A stretch of 64,000 bases of DNA. Origin: an uncultured Lachnospiraceae bacterium (GTDB taxonomy: Bacteria > Bacillota > Clostridia > Lachnospirales > Lachnospiraceae). Numbering within the stretch: position 1 is the stretch's first letter; every line of letters begins with the position of its first letter. Positions 34,857-43,514 of this stretch are shown here, piece by piece. The position numbers were made by a program, and so were the translations under genes. The stretch is from positions 30,935 through 94,934 of the forward strand of contig CAKRWT010000006.1 of the NCBI GenBank assembly GCA_934418125.1, given 5' to 3'. The notes beneath the pieces were generated by a model, which had not been told where the DNA came from, ran no database searches, and saw only the letters and a list, made by a program, of their open reading frames with translations.

Positions 34857-35702
34857 ATGATTTTAGATGTAATAGCAGATAGTTTAATAGACAGTATCAA
34901 GCTGTTACCATTTTTGTTCCTGACCTATTGGGCGATGGAATATTTAGAGCACAAGGCCGGAACGAGGATGCTGACGGCAATCCGTAAGGCTGGAAAAGGT
35001 GGTCCGTTTATCGGCAGTATCCTGGGAATCTTTCCGCAGTGCGGATTCTCTGCGGCAGCTTCCAATTTATACGCAGGCAGGATTATCACGCTGGGAACGT
35101 TGGTAGCAATTTTCCTGTCCACTTCGGATGAAATGCTTCCAATTATGATTTCAGAGAACGTGGGATTTGATATGATAGCAAGAGTGCTGGCGGCAAAAGT
35201 GATTGTGGCGGTAATTGCAGGTTTTCTGATTGATTTAGTGCGCCGCCCGAAGGAAGAGGATATGCAGATTGAACATCTGTGTGAACAGCATCACTGCCAT
35301 TGCGAAAAAGGTATTCTGAAATCAGCAGTGCATCATACTTTGGAAATTTTTATCTACATTCTCCTGATTTCTTTTGCCTTAAATCTGGTAATTGCTTTAA
35401 TCGGGGAAGAGGTACTGGGAAATCTGATACTGAGTGCACCGGTGCTTGGAGAATTGATAGCAGGACTGGTAGGTTTAATTCCAAACTGCGCTGCTTCGGT
35501 TGTGATTACGCAGCTGTATCTGAATGGTGTACTGGGGAGTGGTGCCATGATGGCGGGACTGTTAGCCGGAAGTGGTGTTGGTCTTCTGGTATTGTTCCGG
35601 GTCAATGACAATCGCAAAGAAAACGTGAAGATTCTGACAATGCTTTACGCTATCGGTGTCGTTGCCGGTGTACTGATTGATTGGATAGGAATTACCCTGT
35701 AA
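34857..35702 (+). CDS. Putative manganese/arsenic efflux permease (ArsP_2-like)
   Basis: A 281-residue membrane protein with two similar halves. Each half has a conserved core: GSILGIFPQCGFSAAASNLY in the first and GLVGLIPNCAASVVITQLY in the second, an internal duplication with a Cys at the same place. The central loop carries EQHHCHCEK, a His/Cys metal-binding cluster. The family is annotated as putative manganese transporter or arsenic efflux protein. The ribosome binding site is weak. Its end meets the MBL gene tail to tail. Confidence 0.82.
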   Translation: MILDVIADSLIDSIKLLPFLFLTYWAMEYLEHKAGTRMLTAIRKAGKGGPFIGSILGIFPQCGFSAAASNLYAGRIITLGTLVAIFLSTSDEMLPIMISENVGFDMIARVLAAKVIVAVIAGFLIDLVRRPKEEDMQIEHLCEQHHCHCEKGILKSAVHHTLEIFIYILLISFALNLVIALIGEEVLGNLILSAPVLGELIAGLVGLIPNCAASVVITQLYLNGVLGSGAMMAGLLAGSGVGLLVLFRVNDNRKENVKILTMLYAIGVVAGVLIDWIGITL

Positions 35703-35716
35703 TTATAACAGGGTAA
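35692..35716. terminator. Bidirectional terminator over both stop codons
   Basis: TTACCCTGT (35692-35700) pairs with ACAGGGTAA (35708-35716), loop 7. Both converging genes stop inside it. Confidence 0.6.
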
Positions 35717-36479
35717 CTGCTTTTCCGGCGGTTGGTTTTACAACAGGGAGTTCCGGAAACTGTTCGGTCAGAACTTTTTTCAGAGGCTTCGTGTCAATCT
35801 CGCAGGAGATAGGTGGAAAAGCATCATCAAAATGGTCTAAAAGTACAGTGCGTGGCTCTATCTGTTTGATGATAGAGAGCGCAGGCGTAATTAAATCGGT
35901 TGCACCCTGGTAAGGCAGAACGAGCATATCCACGTATTTAGGATACGCTGTCTGAGGGTCCAAATCTAAACTTCCAAGGATAAGAATCACTTTGCCGCCG
36001 GCTTCAATCTGGTAGGCAAGGGTTTCTTGTCCTTCTTTATATCTTGGATGGTTCAAACCCAGGAAGACCAGATTGGCAAGGTGAGTAAACAGGCGAGGGC
36101 TGGTCAGGGTATGTTTAATAAGCTTTTTATCGAATTGGATATGTTTCCCCTGCAAGATTTTTACCTGGATGGAGCCGAAGGTAAGGCAGTTACCTGGACG
36201 GACAATCACAATCTGGTCCCCATCCACGCCTCTTTTTTCCAGTGTATTTGCCGGTGTAGACGAGCAATACACGGTAGCATCGGAATTCTCCATAATTTTT
36301 GGGATACTGTATAAGTGGTCGATATGACCATGCGTAATCAGGATAGAATTTTCTTTCATGTAAGACAAAAGGGAGGGATGATTCCTGGCACCCTTCAGAG
36401 TCAGAAAAGGGTCTATGAGAATATGGTCTGCCCCATATTCAATTAATAGGGATGCTGTGCCATACCAGGTAATCTTCAT
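35703..36479 (-). CDS. MBL-fold metallo-hydrolase, UlaG-like
   Basis: A 258-residue metallo-beta-lactamase-fold protein: ITWYGTASLLIEYG start, THGHIDH (His50, His52, Asp54, His55) as the two-metal motif, and DHFDDAFPP near the end. This pattern belongs to the UlaG/YtkL group of hydrolases, whose substrates are mostly unknown. A normal GGAGGT lies about ten bases before the ATG. It lies just downstream of tRNA-Lys in the same direction, separated by the tRNA terminator. Confidence 0.82.
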   Translation of the reverse strand: MKITWYGTASLLIEYGADHILIDPFLTLKGARNHPSLLSYMKENSILITHGHIDHLYSIPKIMENSDATVYCSSTPANTLEKRGVDGDQIVIVRPGNCLTFGSIQVKILQGKHIQFDKKLIKHTLTSPRLFTHLANLVFLGLNHPRYKEGQETLAYQIEAGGKVILILGSLDLDPQTAYPKYVDMLVLPYQGATDLITPALSIIKQIEPRTVLLDHFDDAFPPISCEIDTKPLKKVLTEQFPELPVVKPTAGKAVTLL

Positions 36480-36504
36480 CGCTAATGTACCTCCGTCTAT
36501 TAAG

Positions 36505-36549
36505 AAAAAAGAACCGACCCCAAGGCTCCTACGTCCTCAAAATCAGTTC
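36505..36549 (-). terminator. Terminator of tRNA-Lys, rich in G-U pairs
   Basis: On the minus strand, the arm complementary to 36535-36549 pairs with that of 36511-36525 over 15 positions, about six of them G-U, with a T run at 36510-36505. Confidence 0.65.
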
Positions 36550-36558
36550 CTTTGTTAG

Positions 36559-36631
36559 TGCACCGCCAGGGGCTCGAACCCTGGACACCCTGATTAAGAG
36601 TCAGGTGCTCTACCAACTGAGCTAGCGGTGC
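36559..36631 (-). tRNA. tRNA-Lys (anticodon CTT)
   Basis: On the minus strand the sequence begins GCACCGC and ends GCGGTGC plus discriminator A, giving a perfect 7-bp acceptor stem. The D arm (AGCTCAGTTGGTAGAGC), the anticodon arm CTGACTCTTAATCAG with CTT and the T arm with GGTTCGAGCCC are all canonical. CCA is not encoded. CTT reads the lysine codon AAG. Confidence 0.97.
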
Positions 36632-36832
36632 ATATCCATATATGTGTTGTTCAACACGCAAGTGTTATTATAGTATAAGGGTTCCCGGATTGCAAGTGTT
36701 TTTTTACAAAAATATTATAATTTTTTACATTTATTTAAACTTGCATTGAAAAGGGTGAAATGTTACATTAGTGTCAAATATGCAGATAAGTGTAAGAATT
36801 TTTCTGAATGAGTGGAAAGAAGGAAAAGACGG

Positions 36833-37597
36833 ATGATTTTTGAAAGCCATGCACACTATGATGATGATGCTTTTGCAGAAGACCGGGAGCAGCTTCTGGC
36901 ATCCTTGCCAGAGAATGGAATCGGTACGGTTATTAACGTAGGGGCCAGTATTGGAAGCTGTAAGACTACGATTGAGCTGATACAGAAGTATCCTTTTATG
37001 TATGGTGCAGTGGGAGTACACCCCAGTGAAACGGCGGAGTTAAACGAAGAGAATTTTGCCTGGCTGAAACAGTTATGCAGTGGGGAAAAAATAGTGGCCG
37101 TGGGAGAAATCGGTCTGGACTATCATTGGAAAGAGCCGGAGCCAGCCATTCAGAAGGAATGGTTTGTACGGCAGCTGAATCTGGCAGAGGAGGTAAACCT
37201 GCCGGTTATTATCCATTCCAGGGAGGCGGCAAAGGATACTCTGGATATTATGAAAGCCAGTCACGCGCAGGCAATGGGTGGCGTGGTGCATTGCTATTCT
37301 TATACGAAAGAACTGGCACGGGAATATCTGGACATGGATTACTATTTTGGAATCGGTGGTGTAATTACCTTTCAGAATGCGAAGAAGTTAAAAGAAGCAG
37401 TGACCTATATTCCATTAGACAAGATACTGTTAGAAACAGACAGCCCTTATCTGGCACCGGAGCCAAACCGGGGGAAACGCAATTCTTCCTTAAATATTCC
37501 TTATATTGCACAGGAGATTGCGCAGCTGAAGGGAGTACCATATGAAGAAGTAGTGCGGGTTACGGAAGAAAATGCCAAAAGGCTGTTTCGGCTGTAA
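36833..37597 (+). CDS. tatD: TatD family metal-dependent hydrolase/DNase
   Basis: A 254-residue TIM-barrel hydrolase with the family's metal ligands in order: SHAHYD, GEIGLDYH, IIHSREA, VHCYS and LETDSPYL. TatD proteins have 3'-5' DNase activity in vitro. ATG 36833 is chosen over an in-frame GTG at 36812 because the AAGGA ribosome binding site lies between them. rsmA follows after 77 bases; in many Firmicutes an RNase M5 gene stands between the two, and here it does not. Confidence 0.92.
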   Translation: MIFESHAHYDDDAFAEDREQLLASLPENGIGTVINVGASIGSCKTTIELIQKYPFMYGAVGVHPSETAELNEENFAWLKQLCSGEKIVAVGEIGLDYHWKEPEPAIQKEWFVRQLNLAEEVNLPVIIHSREAAKDTLDIMKASHAQAMGGVVHCYSYTKELAREYLDMDYYFGIGGVITFQNAKKLKEAVTYIPLDKILLETDSPYLAPEPNRGKRNSSLNIPYIAQEIAQLKGVPYEEVVRVTEENAKRLFRL

Positions 37598-37674
37598 GGC
37601 TTGCAAGGCATTTTTGAAAATGATACATTGATGACAGAGTAAATGATAAAGGAAAAGATGGAAAAGAGAGACGG

Positions 37675-38544
37675 ATGGCAAGTTTAGGAAATACTAAGAA
37701 TACAGCAGAGATAATTCAGAAATACCGGTTTCATTTTCAAAAGAAATTTGGACAGAACTTTTTGATAGACAATAATATACTGGATAAGATTATCGGTTCT
37801 GCGGAGATTACCAAAGAGGACTGTGTACTGGAAATCGGACCCGGTATCGGTACGATGACACAATACCTGGCAGAGGAGGCCAGAGAGGTTATTGCGGTGG
37901 AAATCGACAAGAATCTGATTCCCATTTTGGAAGAGACACTTTCCGGTTATGATAATGTAAGCATAATCAACGAAGATATCCTGAAGGTGGATATCAACCG
38001 GATTGTACAGGAACGCAACGATGGCAAACCGATAAAGGTAGTGGCAAACCTGCCTTATTATATAACAACACCGATTATTATGGCATTATTTGAAAGCCAT
38101 GTTCCTTTACAGAGCGTAACCATTATGGTGCAGAAGGAAGTGGCCGACCGGATGCAGGTGGGTCCTGGAACGAAGGAGTATGGCGCTTTATCCCTGGCGG
38201 TACAGTATTATGCAAAACCGGAAATTATTACGAGAGTACCGGCAGCATGCTTTATGCCAAGACCGAATGTAGACAGTACGGTAATTCGTCTGAGCCGTTA
38301 CGAAAATCCCAGAGTACAGACAGCAGATGAGAAATATCTTTTTGCAGTTATCCGGGCATCTTTTAACCAGAGAAGAAAAACTCTGGCGAATGGACTTTCC
38401 AATGCAGCAAATCTAGGCGTAAACCGGAAGATGGTAGAGGAAACGTTGGAAGAGATGGGATTGTCTGCCATGGTGCGCGGTGAAGCGTTGACATTAGAAC
38501 AGTTTGCCGAATTAAGCGACAGGCTTCTGGCAAAGAGAGCATAA
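37675..38544 (+). CDS. rsmA: 16S rRNA dimethyladenosine transferase RsmA (KsgA)
   Basis: A 289-residue methyltransferase that makes the two adjacent dimethyladenosines near the 3' end of 16S rRNA. Motifs: KKFGQNFLID, the SAM loop VLEIGPGIGTMTQYL, NLPYYITTPI (motif IV), and RASFNQRRKTLANGL in the C-terminal domain. Length is normal. GAGAGACGG precedes the ATG. Confidence 0.96.
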   Translation: MASLGNTKNTAEIIQKYRFHFQKKFGQNFLIDNNILDKIIGSAEITKEDCVLEIGPGIGTMTQYLAEEAREVIAVEIDKNLIPILEETLSGYDNVSIINEDILKVDINRIVQERNDGKPIKVVANLPYYITTPIIMALFESHVPLQSVTIMVQKEVADRMQVGPGTKEYGALSLAVQYYAKPEIITRVPAACFMPRPNVDSTVIRLSRYENPRVQTADEKYLFAVIRASFNQRRKTLANGLSNAANLGVNRKMVEETLEEMGLSAMVRGEALTLEQFAELSDRLLAKRA

Positions 38545-38589
38545 GAACCTTTCTATGTAAAGGTACAATATATGGTAATTGTAGCTTGT

Positions 38590-38649
38590 AGCATCTTCCT
38601 ATCTTGGTATATTCTATAGATGAGATACCATGCGGAAGGTGCTTTTTTT
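38590..38649 (+). terminator. Terminator after rsmA
   Basis: AGCATCTTCC (38590-38599) pairs with GGAAGGTGCT (38634-38643), one G-U, with an inner GGTAT/ATACC pairing, then seven T. Confidence 0.85.
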
Positions 38650-38661
38650 CTGCATAATCGG

Positions 38662-38690
38662 TTTACATTGATAGAAGGCTATGGTAAACT
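38662..38690 (+). promoter_or_regulatory. Promoter of the TPR protein gene
   Basis: TTTACA (38662-38667), 17-base spacer, TAAACT (38685-38690). Confidence 0.65.
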
Positions 38691-38758
38691 GAGACAGTGA
38701 AAATAGGGTTACTATGTAGAAAAGTCAATTTGGAAAATACAGTAATGAGGTGAGCACC

Positions 38759-41395
38759 TTGGATAAGTATGAATATAAAGTCCGGGCGGACGAAATTAAG
38801 GCACTGATTGCGGAGGGAGAATACGCAGAGGCGGTTCAAGTCGCAGATACGATTGATTGGCGCAGAGTAAGAAGCGTTATGATGCTGTGCACGGTTAGTG
38901 ATTTATATAAGATTAACAGGAGATATCAGGAAAGTAAGGATATATTACTGTTAGCTTATGAGAAACATCCAACCGGCAGACTGATTGTATATTCCCTGTG
39001 TGAATTGTCAATTAAAATGGGTGAGTATGTACAGGCTATCGAATATTATAAGGAATTTGTACAGATTGCCCCAAAAGATACCGGAAGATATATTTTACAG
39101 TATCGTCTGTATGAGGCACAGGATGTCAGTCTGGAAGAACGAATTGCTGTCCTGGAAGAATTCAAGAAACGGGATTACAGGGAGAAATGGGCATATGAAC
39201 TGGCTTATCTGTATCACCGCATAGGTCTGTCAACCAAATGTGTAGAGGAATGTGATCAGATGTTTCTCTGGTTTGGTGAAGGAAAATATGTAGTAAAAGC
39301 ACTGGAATTAAAGATGCTTCATGAACCCTTGAGTGCTGACCAGAAAGCAAAATATGATGAATGGATGCAGGAAAAAGCTGCTGAAATAGAAGAAGAGAAT
39401 GGGGCAGTGCAGGCAGAAGCTGCTTTACCGGAAGAGACACAACAGGATGAAGTATCGGATGATACTATCGTAGCCGGTGCAGTGGTGCACAGTTATGAAC
39501 CGGTACAGCCGGAACCTGTGCCTGTCAGTGTCGATATGCCTACGACGGAATTACCGGAAGTAAAGCCGGTCGATGTGGGACAATATAACACCATCAATTT
39601 GCAAAAAGAGCTGGCAGAGAGTATGCGTGAACTGTTAGCACAGGAGGAAGCGCAGACACAGACGGATGAAGAGCCAGTGGCCGAGGAAACGGAGAAAGGA
39701 AAAGAGGATGCGGTAACAGAATCGATAATGGCACCTCTTTTACAGGAGACCAGACCATTGCCAGAGCAGAGTGTGATAGAGGAACAACTGGCAGAAGAAG
39801 CAACTGCACAGCAGGAAACGCAGCCGGGCGTACAGACAGAAGCGGAACGGGAACAGCCAGTCGTGCAGTCTGTAGCAGAACCAGCGCAGGCAGAACCAAA
39901 GAAACAGGTAATTACCTTTCCGGGTAAGACGGAAGAGAAGCCGGTGGCAGTTAAACAGCCGGTTATAAAGCCTGTGCAGCAGGAAATACCTGGTGCAGGA
40001 ACAGGTGTATTAACACCATGGAATACCAAACCATCTGAATATGATAAGATTCTGGCTCAGGAATATGACGGACAGATTAGTCTGGCCTTGCCGGATGAAG
40101 AGAATATTGAGAAGCAGATTACAGGTCAGCTCAGCATTGATGACATTATGGCAGAATGGGAGCAGATGAAAAAGAGCAACGAACAGAAGCGCATGGAAGA
40201 TGTCAGACAGCATATTTTGGCACAGACGGGCAGTTTGTTTGCTAATTTTGATGAAGCGACCAAGAATGGCCTGTTAGAAGAATTAGAGAAAGCCTTCATA
40301 GCAGCTATCCGTAAAGAAGCTGAGAAACCCACTATTAAGAAAGTAATTTTACCGGAAGATGTAGAAATTACGCAGCCTAAGGCAGAGGTGGTTACTCCTG
40401 CGCCAATAGCAGTTCCGGCATCACAGCCAACGGAAGAATCAGAAGAGGTACTGACACAGGAAGATACTGTGGAGGAATTGGAAGAGATAGAAGAACCTGT
40501 CAGTGTAGAGGAAGCTATCTCCAAGGCGGAAGCTGAGATAACGGCAGATGGAGAAAACACAGGGGATACGCCCTTGGAAGAACTGTTACAGCAAACCACA
40601 GAGGAAGCCATTGAGAAAGCGGAAGAAGAATCCGGTAATAAGAACAGGGAGCTGACTGAGGAAGAGAAAGAAATTTTCGGTAAGTTTGTACATCACAGGA
40701 AATCCAGACAGCAGCTAGTCAATACATTGGACAATATGAGCCTGGCATCCTATACCGGCAATATCATCATTACAGGAGAAGAAGAGGATACTGTACTGGC
40801 ACTTGCCAAGGGACTGATTCGGGAAATGCAGTATAACGACAGTAATTTTTCGGGCAAGGTAGCCAAGATTGCGGGTGCGGTCCTGAATAAGAAAGATGTA
40901 GCAGAAACCTTTGCCAAACTGGATAATGGAGCGTTGATTATTGAGAAAGCTTCTGGTATGAAGAAAGAAACGATTGCAAAAGTCGCGAAAATATTGGAGC
41001 AGGATAATAAAGGGTTACTGCTTCTTCTGACAGACAGTAAGCAGAAGATTGATAATATGTGGGAAGAAAATGCTGTTATCCACAATAATTTTAATCTGCG
41101 CGTGGATATTGAAGCACTGGATGATGAGGTTCTGGTAGAATATGCAAAACAGTATGCCCAGGAGCAGGAATACACCATTGATGAGTTTGGTATTCTTGCT
41201 TTGCATACACGGATTGCAGATAATCAGACAAGCGACCATGAGGTAACGCTGGCTGAGGTCAGAGAAATTGTGGATGAGGCAATCTATTATGCCAATAAGA
41301 AGACGCCAAAGCATTTTATGGATATCTTACTGGCAAAGCGGTATGACGAAGAAGATATGATTATCTTAAGAGAAAAGGATTTTATGCACTATTAG
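38759..41395 (+). CDS. Large TPR protein with disordered middle and AAA-like C-terminal region
   Basis: An 878-residue cytoplasmic protein. Residues 1-210 are TPR-like helical hairpins (KINRRYQESKDILLLAYEKHP, GEYVQAIEYYKEFVQIAP). Residues 210-640 are Glu/Gln/Pro/Val-rich and probably disordered. The C-terminal 230 residues look like a CbbX-type AAA+ fold (NIIITGEEEDTVLALAKGL, GALIIEKASGM, LLLLLTDSKQKIDNM) but without a Walker A Lys. TTG 38759 is preferred because GAGGTGA lies five bases upstream; GTG 38750 is the alternative. Function unknown. It has its own promoter and precedes glgB. Confidence 0.75.
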   Translation: MDKYEYKVRADEIKALIAEGEYAEAVQVADTIDWRRVRSVMMLCTVSDLYKINRRYQESKDILLLAYEKHPTGRLIVYSLCELSIKMGEYVQAIEYYKEFVQIAPKDTGRYILQYRLYEAQDVSLEERIAVLEEFKKRDYREKWAYELAYLYHRIGLSTKCVEECDQMFLWFGEGKYVVKALELKMLHEPLSADQKAKYDEWMQEKAAEIEEENGAVQAEAALPEETQQDEVSDDTIVAGAVVHSYEPVQPEPVPVSVDMPTTELPEVKPVDVGQYNTINLQKELAESMRELLAQEEAQTQTDEEPVAEETEKGKEDAVTESIMAPLLQETRPLPEQSVIEEQLAEEATAQQETQPGVQTEAEREQPVVQSVAEPAQAEPKKQVITFPGKTEEKPVAVKQPVIKPVQQEIPGAGTGVLTPWNTKPSEYDKILAQEYDGQISLALPDEENIEKQITGQLSIDDIMAEWEQMKKSNEQKRMEDVRQHILAQTGSLFANFDEATKNGLLEELEKAFIAAIRKEAEKPTIKKVILPEDVEITQPKAEVVTPAPIAVPASQPTEESEEVLTQEDTVEELEEIEEPVSVEEAISKAEAEITADGENTGDTPLEELLQQTTEEAIEKAEEESGNKNRELTEEEKEIFGKFVHHRKSRQQLVNTLDNMSLASYTGNIIITGEEEDTVLALAKGLIREMQYNDSNFSGKVAKIAGAVLNKKDVAETFAKLDNGALIIEKASGMKKETIAKVAKILEQDNKGLLLLLTDSKQKIDNMWEENAVIHNNFNLRVDIEALDDEVLVEYAKQYAQEQEYTIDEFGILALHTRIADNQTSDHEVTLAEVREIVDEAIYYANKKTPKHFMDILLAKRYDEEDMIILREKDFMHY

Positions 41396-41450
41396 GACAA
41401 AATGACTGCAAAATGCATTGTCATAACATGATGAAATGGGGGAAGTGCTA

Positions 41451-43382
41451 ATGGCAGCAAAAAATAAGAAAAAAGCAGAAGAAAAAGAGAATCGGGTATT
41501 TATTTCGGAAGCAGACCAGTATGTGTTTGCACAAGGGTCTCATTATGACATTTATAAAAAACTGGGAGCACATCCGTCTGTGGAAGATGGTGTCAAAGGC
41601 ATGTTTTTTGGTGTGTGGGCACCCCATGCAGCAAGTGTACATGTCATAGGGAGTTTTAACAACTGGGAAGAGGATATGTATCCTATGGAGAAGCTTGGTC
41701 CCGGTGGTATTTACCAGTTATTCATCCCGGGTGTGGGAGAAAATGAATTGTATAAATTCCTGATTCGCACACCGGAAGGAGAAAAGCTTTACAAGGCAGA
41801 CCCCTTTGCTAATTATGCCGAGATGCGTCCGGGCAATGCTTCCAGAACATATGATATTAGTAAATTCAAGTGGTCAGACAGTGCCTGGATGGAAGGGCGG
41901 GAAAGCAAAGATTATAACAAAGAACCTATGGCAATTTATGAGTGCCATATTGGTTCCTGGATGAAGCATCCTGATGGAACACCGGATGGTTTTTATAATT
42001 ATAGAGAATTTGCAGATAGAATTACAGAATATTTAAAAGAGATGCGTTATACCCATGTGGAGCTGATGGGAATTGCGGAGTATCCCTTTGATGGCTCCTG
42101 GGGATATCAGGTAACCGGCTATTATGCGCCCACTTCCCGTTATGGAACACCGGATGATTTCATGTATTTAATCAATACACTGCATCGCCATAAGGTTGGG
42201 GTTATCCTTGACTGGGTACCGGCACATTTCGCAACGGATGAGCACGGACTTGGCAGATTTGACGGGCAGTGTGTGTTTGAGCATCCAGACCCGAGAATTG
42301 GCGAACATCCGGAATGGGGAACTAAGATTTTTAATTATGGTAAGAACGAAGTACGCAATTTCCTGATTGCTAATGCTTTATTCTGGTTAAAAGAGTATCA
42401 TATCGATGGAATCCGTGTAGATGCCGTGGCATCTATGCTGTATTTGGATTATGGAAAGAAAGATGGTCAGTGGGTGCCGAACAAGTACGGCGGCAACCAG
42501 AATCTGGAAGCTATCGAGTTCTTTAAACATCTTAACTCTGTGATTCACGGAACTTATCCGGGATTTGTGACTATTGCCGAGGAATCTACAGCATGGCCGA
42601 AGGTAACGGGCGATGTAGAGGATGATGGACTGGGATTTAGCTTTAAGTGGAACATGGGATGGATGCATGACTTCTGTGAATATATGAAGCTTGACCCGCT
42701 GTTTCGTAAGAATGACCATTATGCCATGACTTTTGCCATGAGCTATAATGACAGTGAAAATTATATCTTGCCATTATCCCATGATGAGGTCGTGCATCTG
42801 AAATGCTCGATGGTCAATAAGATGCCGGGATATCAAGCAGATAAATATGCAAATCTCCGTGTGGGATACAGTTATATGCTTGGGCACTCTGGTAAGAAGC
42901 TTCTGTTCATGGGACAGGATTTTGGACAGGAGAGAGAGTGGAGTGAGGCAAGAGAGCTTGACTGGTTCCTGTTAGGGGAAGAATGGAATCGGGGGCTGCA
43001 TGAATATGTGAAGGAACTGCTTCATCTTTATCGCAAGTATCCGGCTTTGTACCGGATTGACAATGACTGGAGTGGCTTTGAATGGCTGAATGCAGATGAT
43101 AAAGATAGAAGTGTTTACAGCTTCTTTAGAAAAGATGAAACAGGGAAGAACAATGTCCTGTTTGTTCTGAACATGACACCAATGCTTTGGGAGAACTATA
43201 AAGTAGGTGTACCTGTTAAGAAGAAGTATAAACTTCTGTTAAATAGTGATGAAAAACGCTTTGGTGGTAATGGACATGAGATTCCGACGGAACTGACAGC
43301 AGTAGAAGAGGCTTGTAACTATAAAGATTACAGTATTACCTTTGACCTGCCGCCTTATGCAGCAGCCTTATTCTTGTTTTAA
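41451..43382 (+). CDS. glgB: 1,4-alpha-glucan branching enzyme
   Basis: A 643-residue GH13 enzyme that forms alpha-1,6 branches in glycogen. An N-terminal CBM48-like domain (FFGVWAPHAASVHVIGSFNNW) precedes the barrel with DWVPAHFATDEHGL, the nucleophile region DGIRVDAVASMLYLDYG, the acid/base region TIAEESTAWPKVT and LPLSHDEVVH. ATG 41451 has GGGGGAAG upstream; ATG 41436 abuts that sequence. No other glycogen gene is adjacent. Confidence 0.95.
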   Translation: MAAKNKKKAEEKENRVFISEADQYVFAQGSHYDIYKKLGAHPSVEDGVKGMFFGVWAPHAASVHVIGSFNNWEEDMYPMEKLGPGGIYQLFIPGVGENELYKFLIRTPEGEKLYKADPFANYAEMRPGNASRTYDISKFKWSDSAWMEGRESKDYNKEPMAIYECHIGSWMKHPDGTPDGFYNYREFADRITEYLKEMRYTHVELMGIAEYPFDGSWGYQVTGYYAPTSRYGTPDDFMYLINTLHRHKVGVILDWVPAHFATDEHGLGRFDGQCVFEHPDPRIGEHPEWGTKIFNYGKNEVRNFLIANALFWLKEYHIDGIRVDAVASMLYLDYGKKDGQWVPNKYGGNQNLEAIEFFKHLNSVIHGTYPGFVTIAEESTAWPKVTGDVEDDGLGFSFKWNMGWMHDFCEYMKLDPLFRKNDHYAMTFAMSYNDSENYILPLSHDEVVHLKCSMVNKMPGYQADKYANLRVGYSYMLGHSGKKLLFMGQDFGQEREWSEARELDWFLLGEEWNRGLHEYVKELLHLYRKYPALYRIDNDWSGFEWLNADDKDRSVYSFFRKDETGKNNVLFVLNMTPMLWENYKVGVPVKKKYKLLLNSDEKRFGGNGHEIPTELTAVEEACNYKDYSITFDLPPYAAALFLF

Positions 43383-43431
43383 GGATGGTAGAGTGAAAAG
43401 CTCAGGTTTTAAGGTTTGTGTGTATAAAGGT

Positions 43432-43458
43432 TAAGAAAGTGGAAAAGAATGCCGAAAT
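43432..43458 (+). promoter_or_regulatory. Sigma-28 (SigD/FliA)-type flagellar promoter
   Basis: TAAG (43432-43435), 15-base spacer, GCCGAAAT (43451-43458). The consensus is TAAA-N15-GCCGATAT, so one mismatch in each box. It stands before the FliK-like, flagellin and FliS genes. Confidence 0.7.
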
Positions 43459-43490
43459 AAAGGGTGAATGTGGAAAACATTCACCCTTTT
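43459..43490 (+). terminator. Hairpin after glgB, at the start of the flagellar transcript
   Basis: A 13-bp stem (43459-43471 with 43477-43489), GGAAA loop, T4. It would end glgB transcripts; because the sigma-28 start site should be near 43465, the flagellar transcript begins inside the left arm and is not terminated. Confidence 0.85.
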
Positions 43491-43514
43491 AAAATTACTA
43501 CATTGGAGAAGTGT

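Noticed and set aside
37593-37615. Terminator between tatD and rsmA (AAGGCTTGCAAGGCATTTTT region)
   Set aside because: The stem is too short and imperfect to defend.
37598-37674. RNase M5 gene expected between tatD and rsmA
   Set aside because: The gap is only 77 bases and codes for nothing; the gene is simply not here.
39493-40029. Long Ser/Cys-rich minus-strand open frame inside the TPR gene
   Set aside because: Low-complexity shadow of the Glu/Gln/Pro-rich coding strand.
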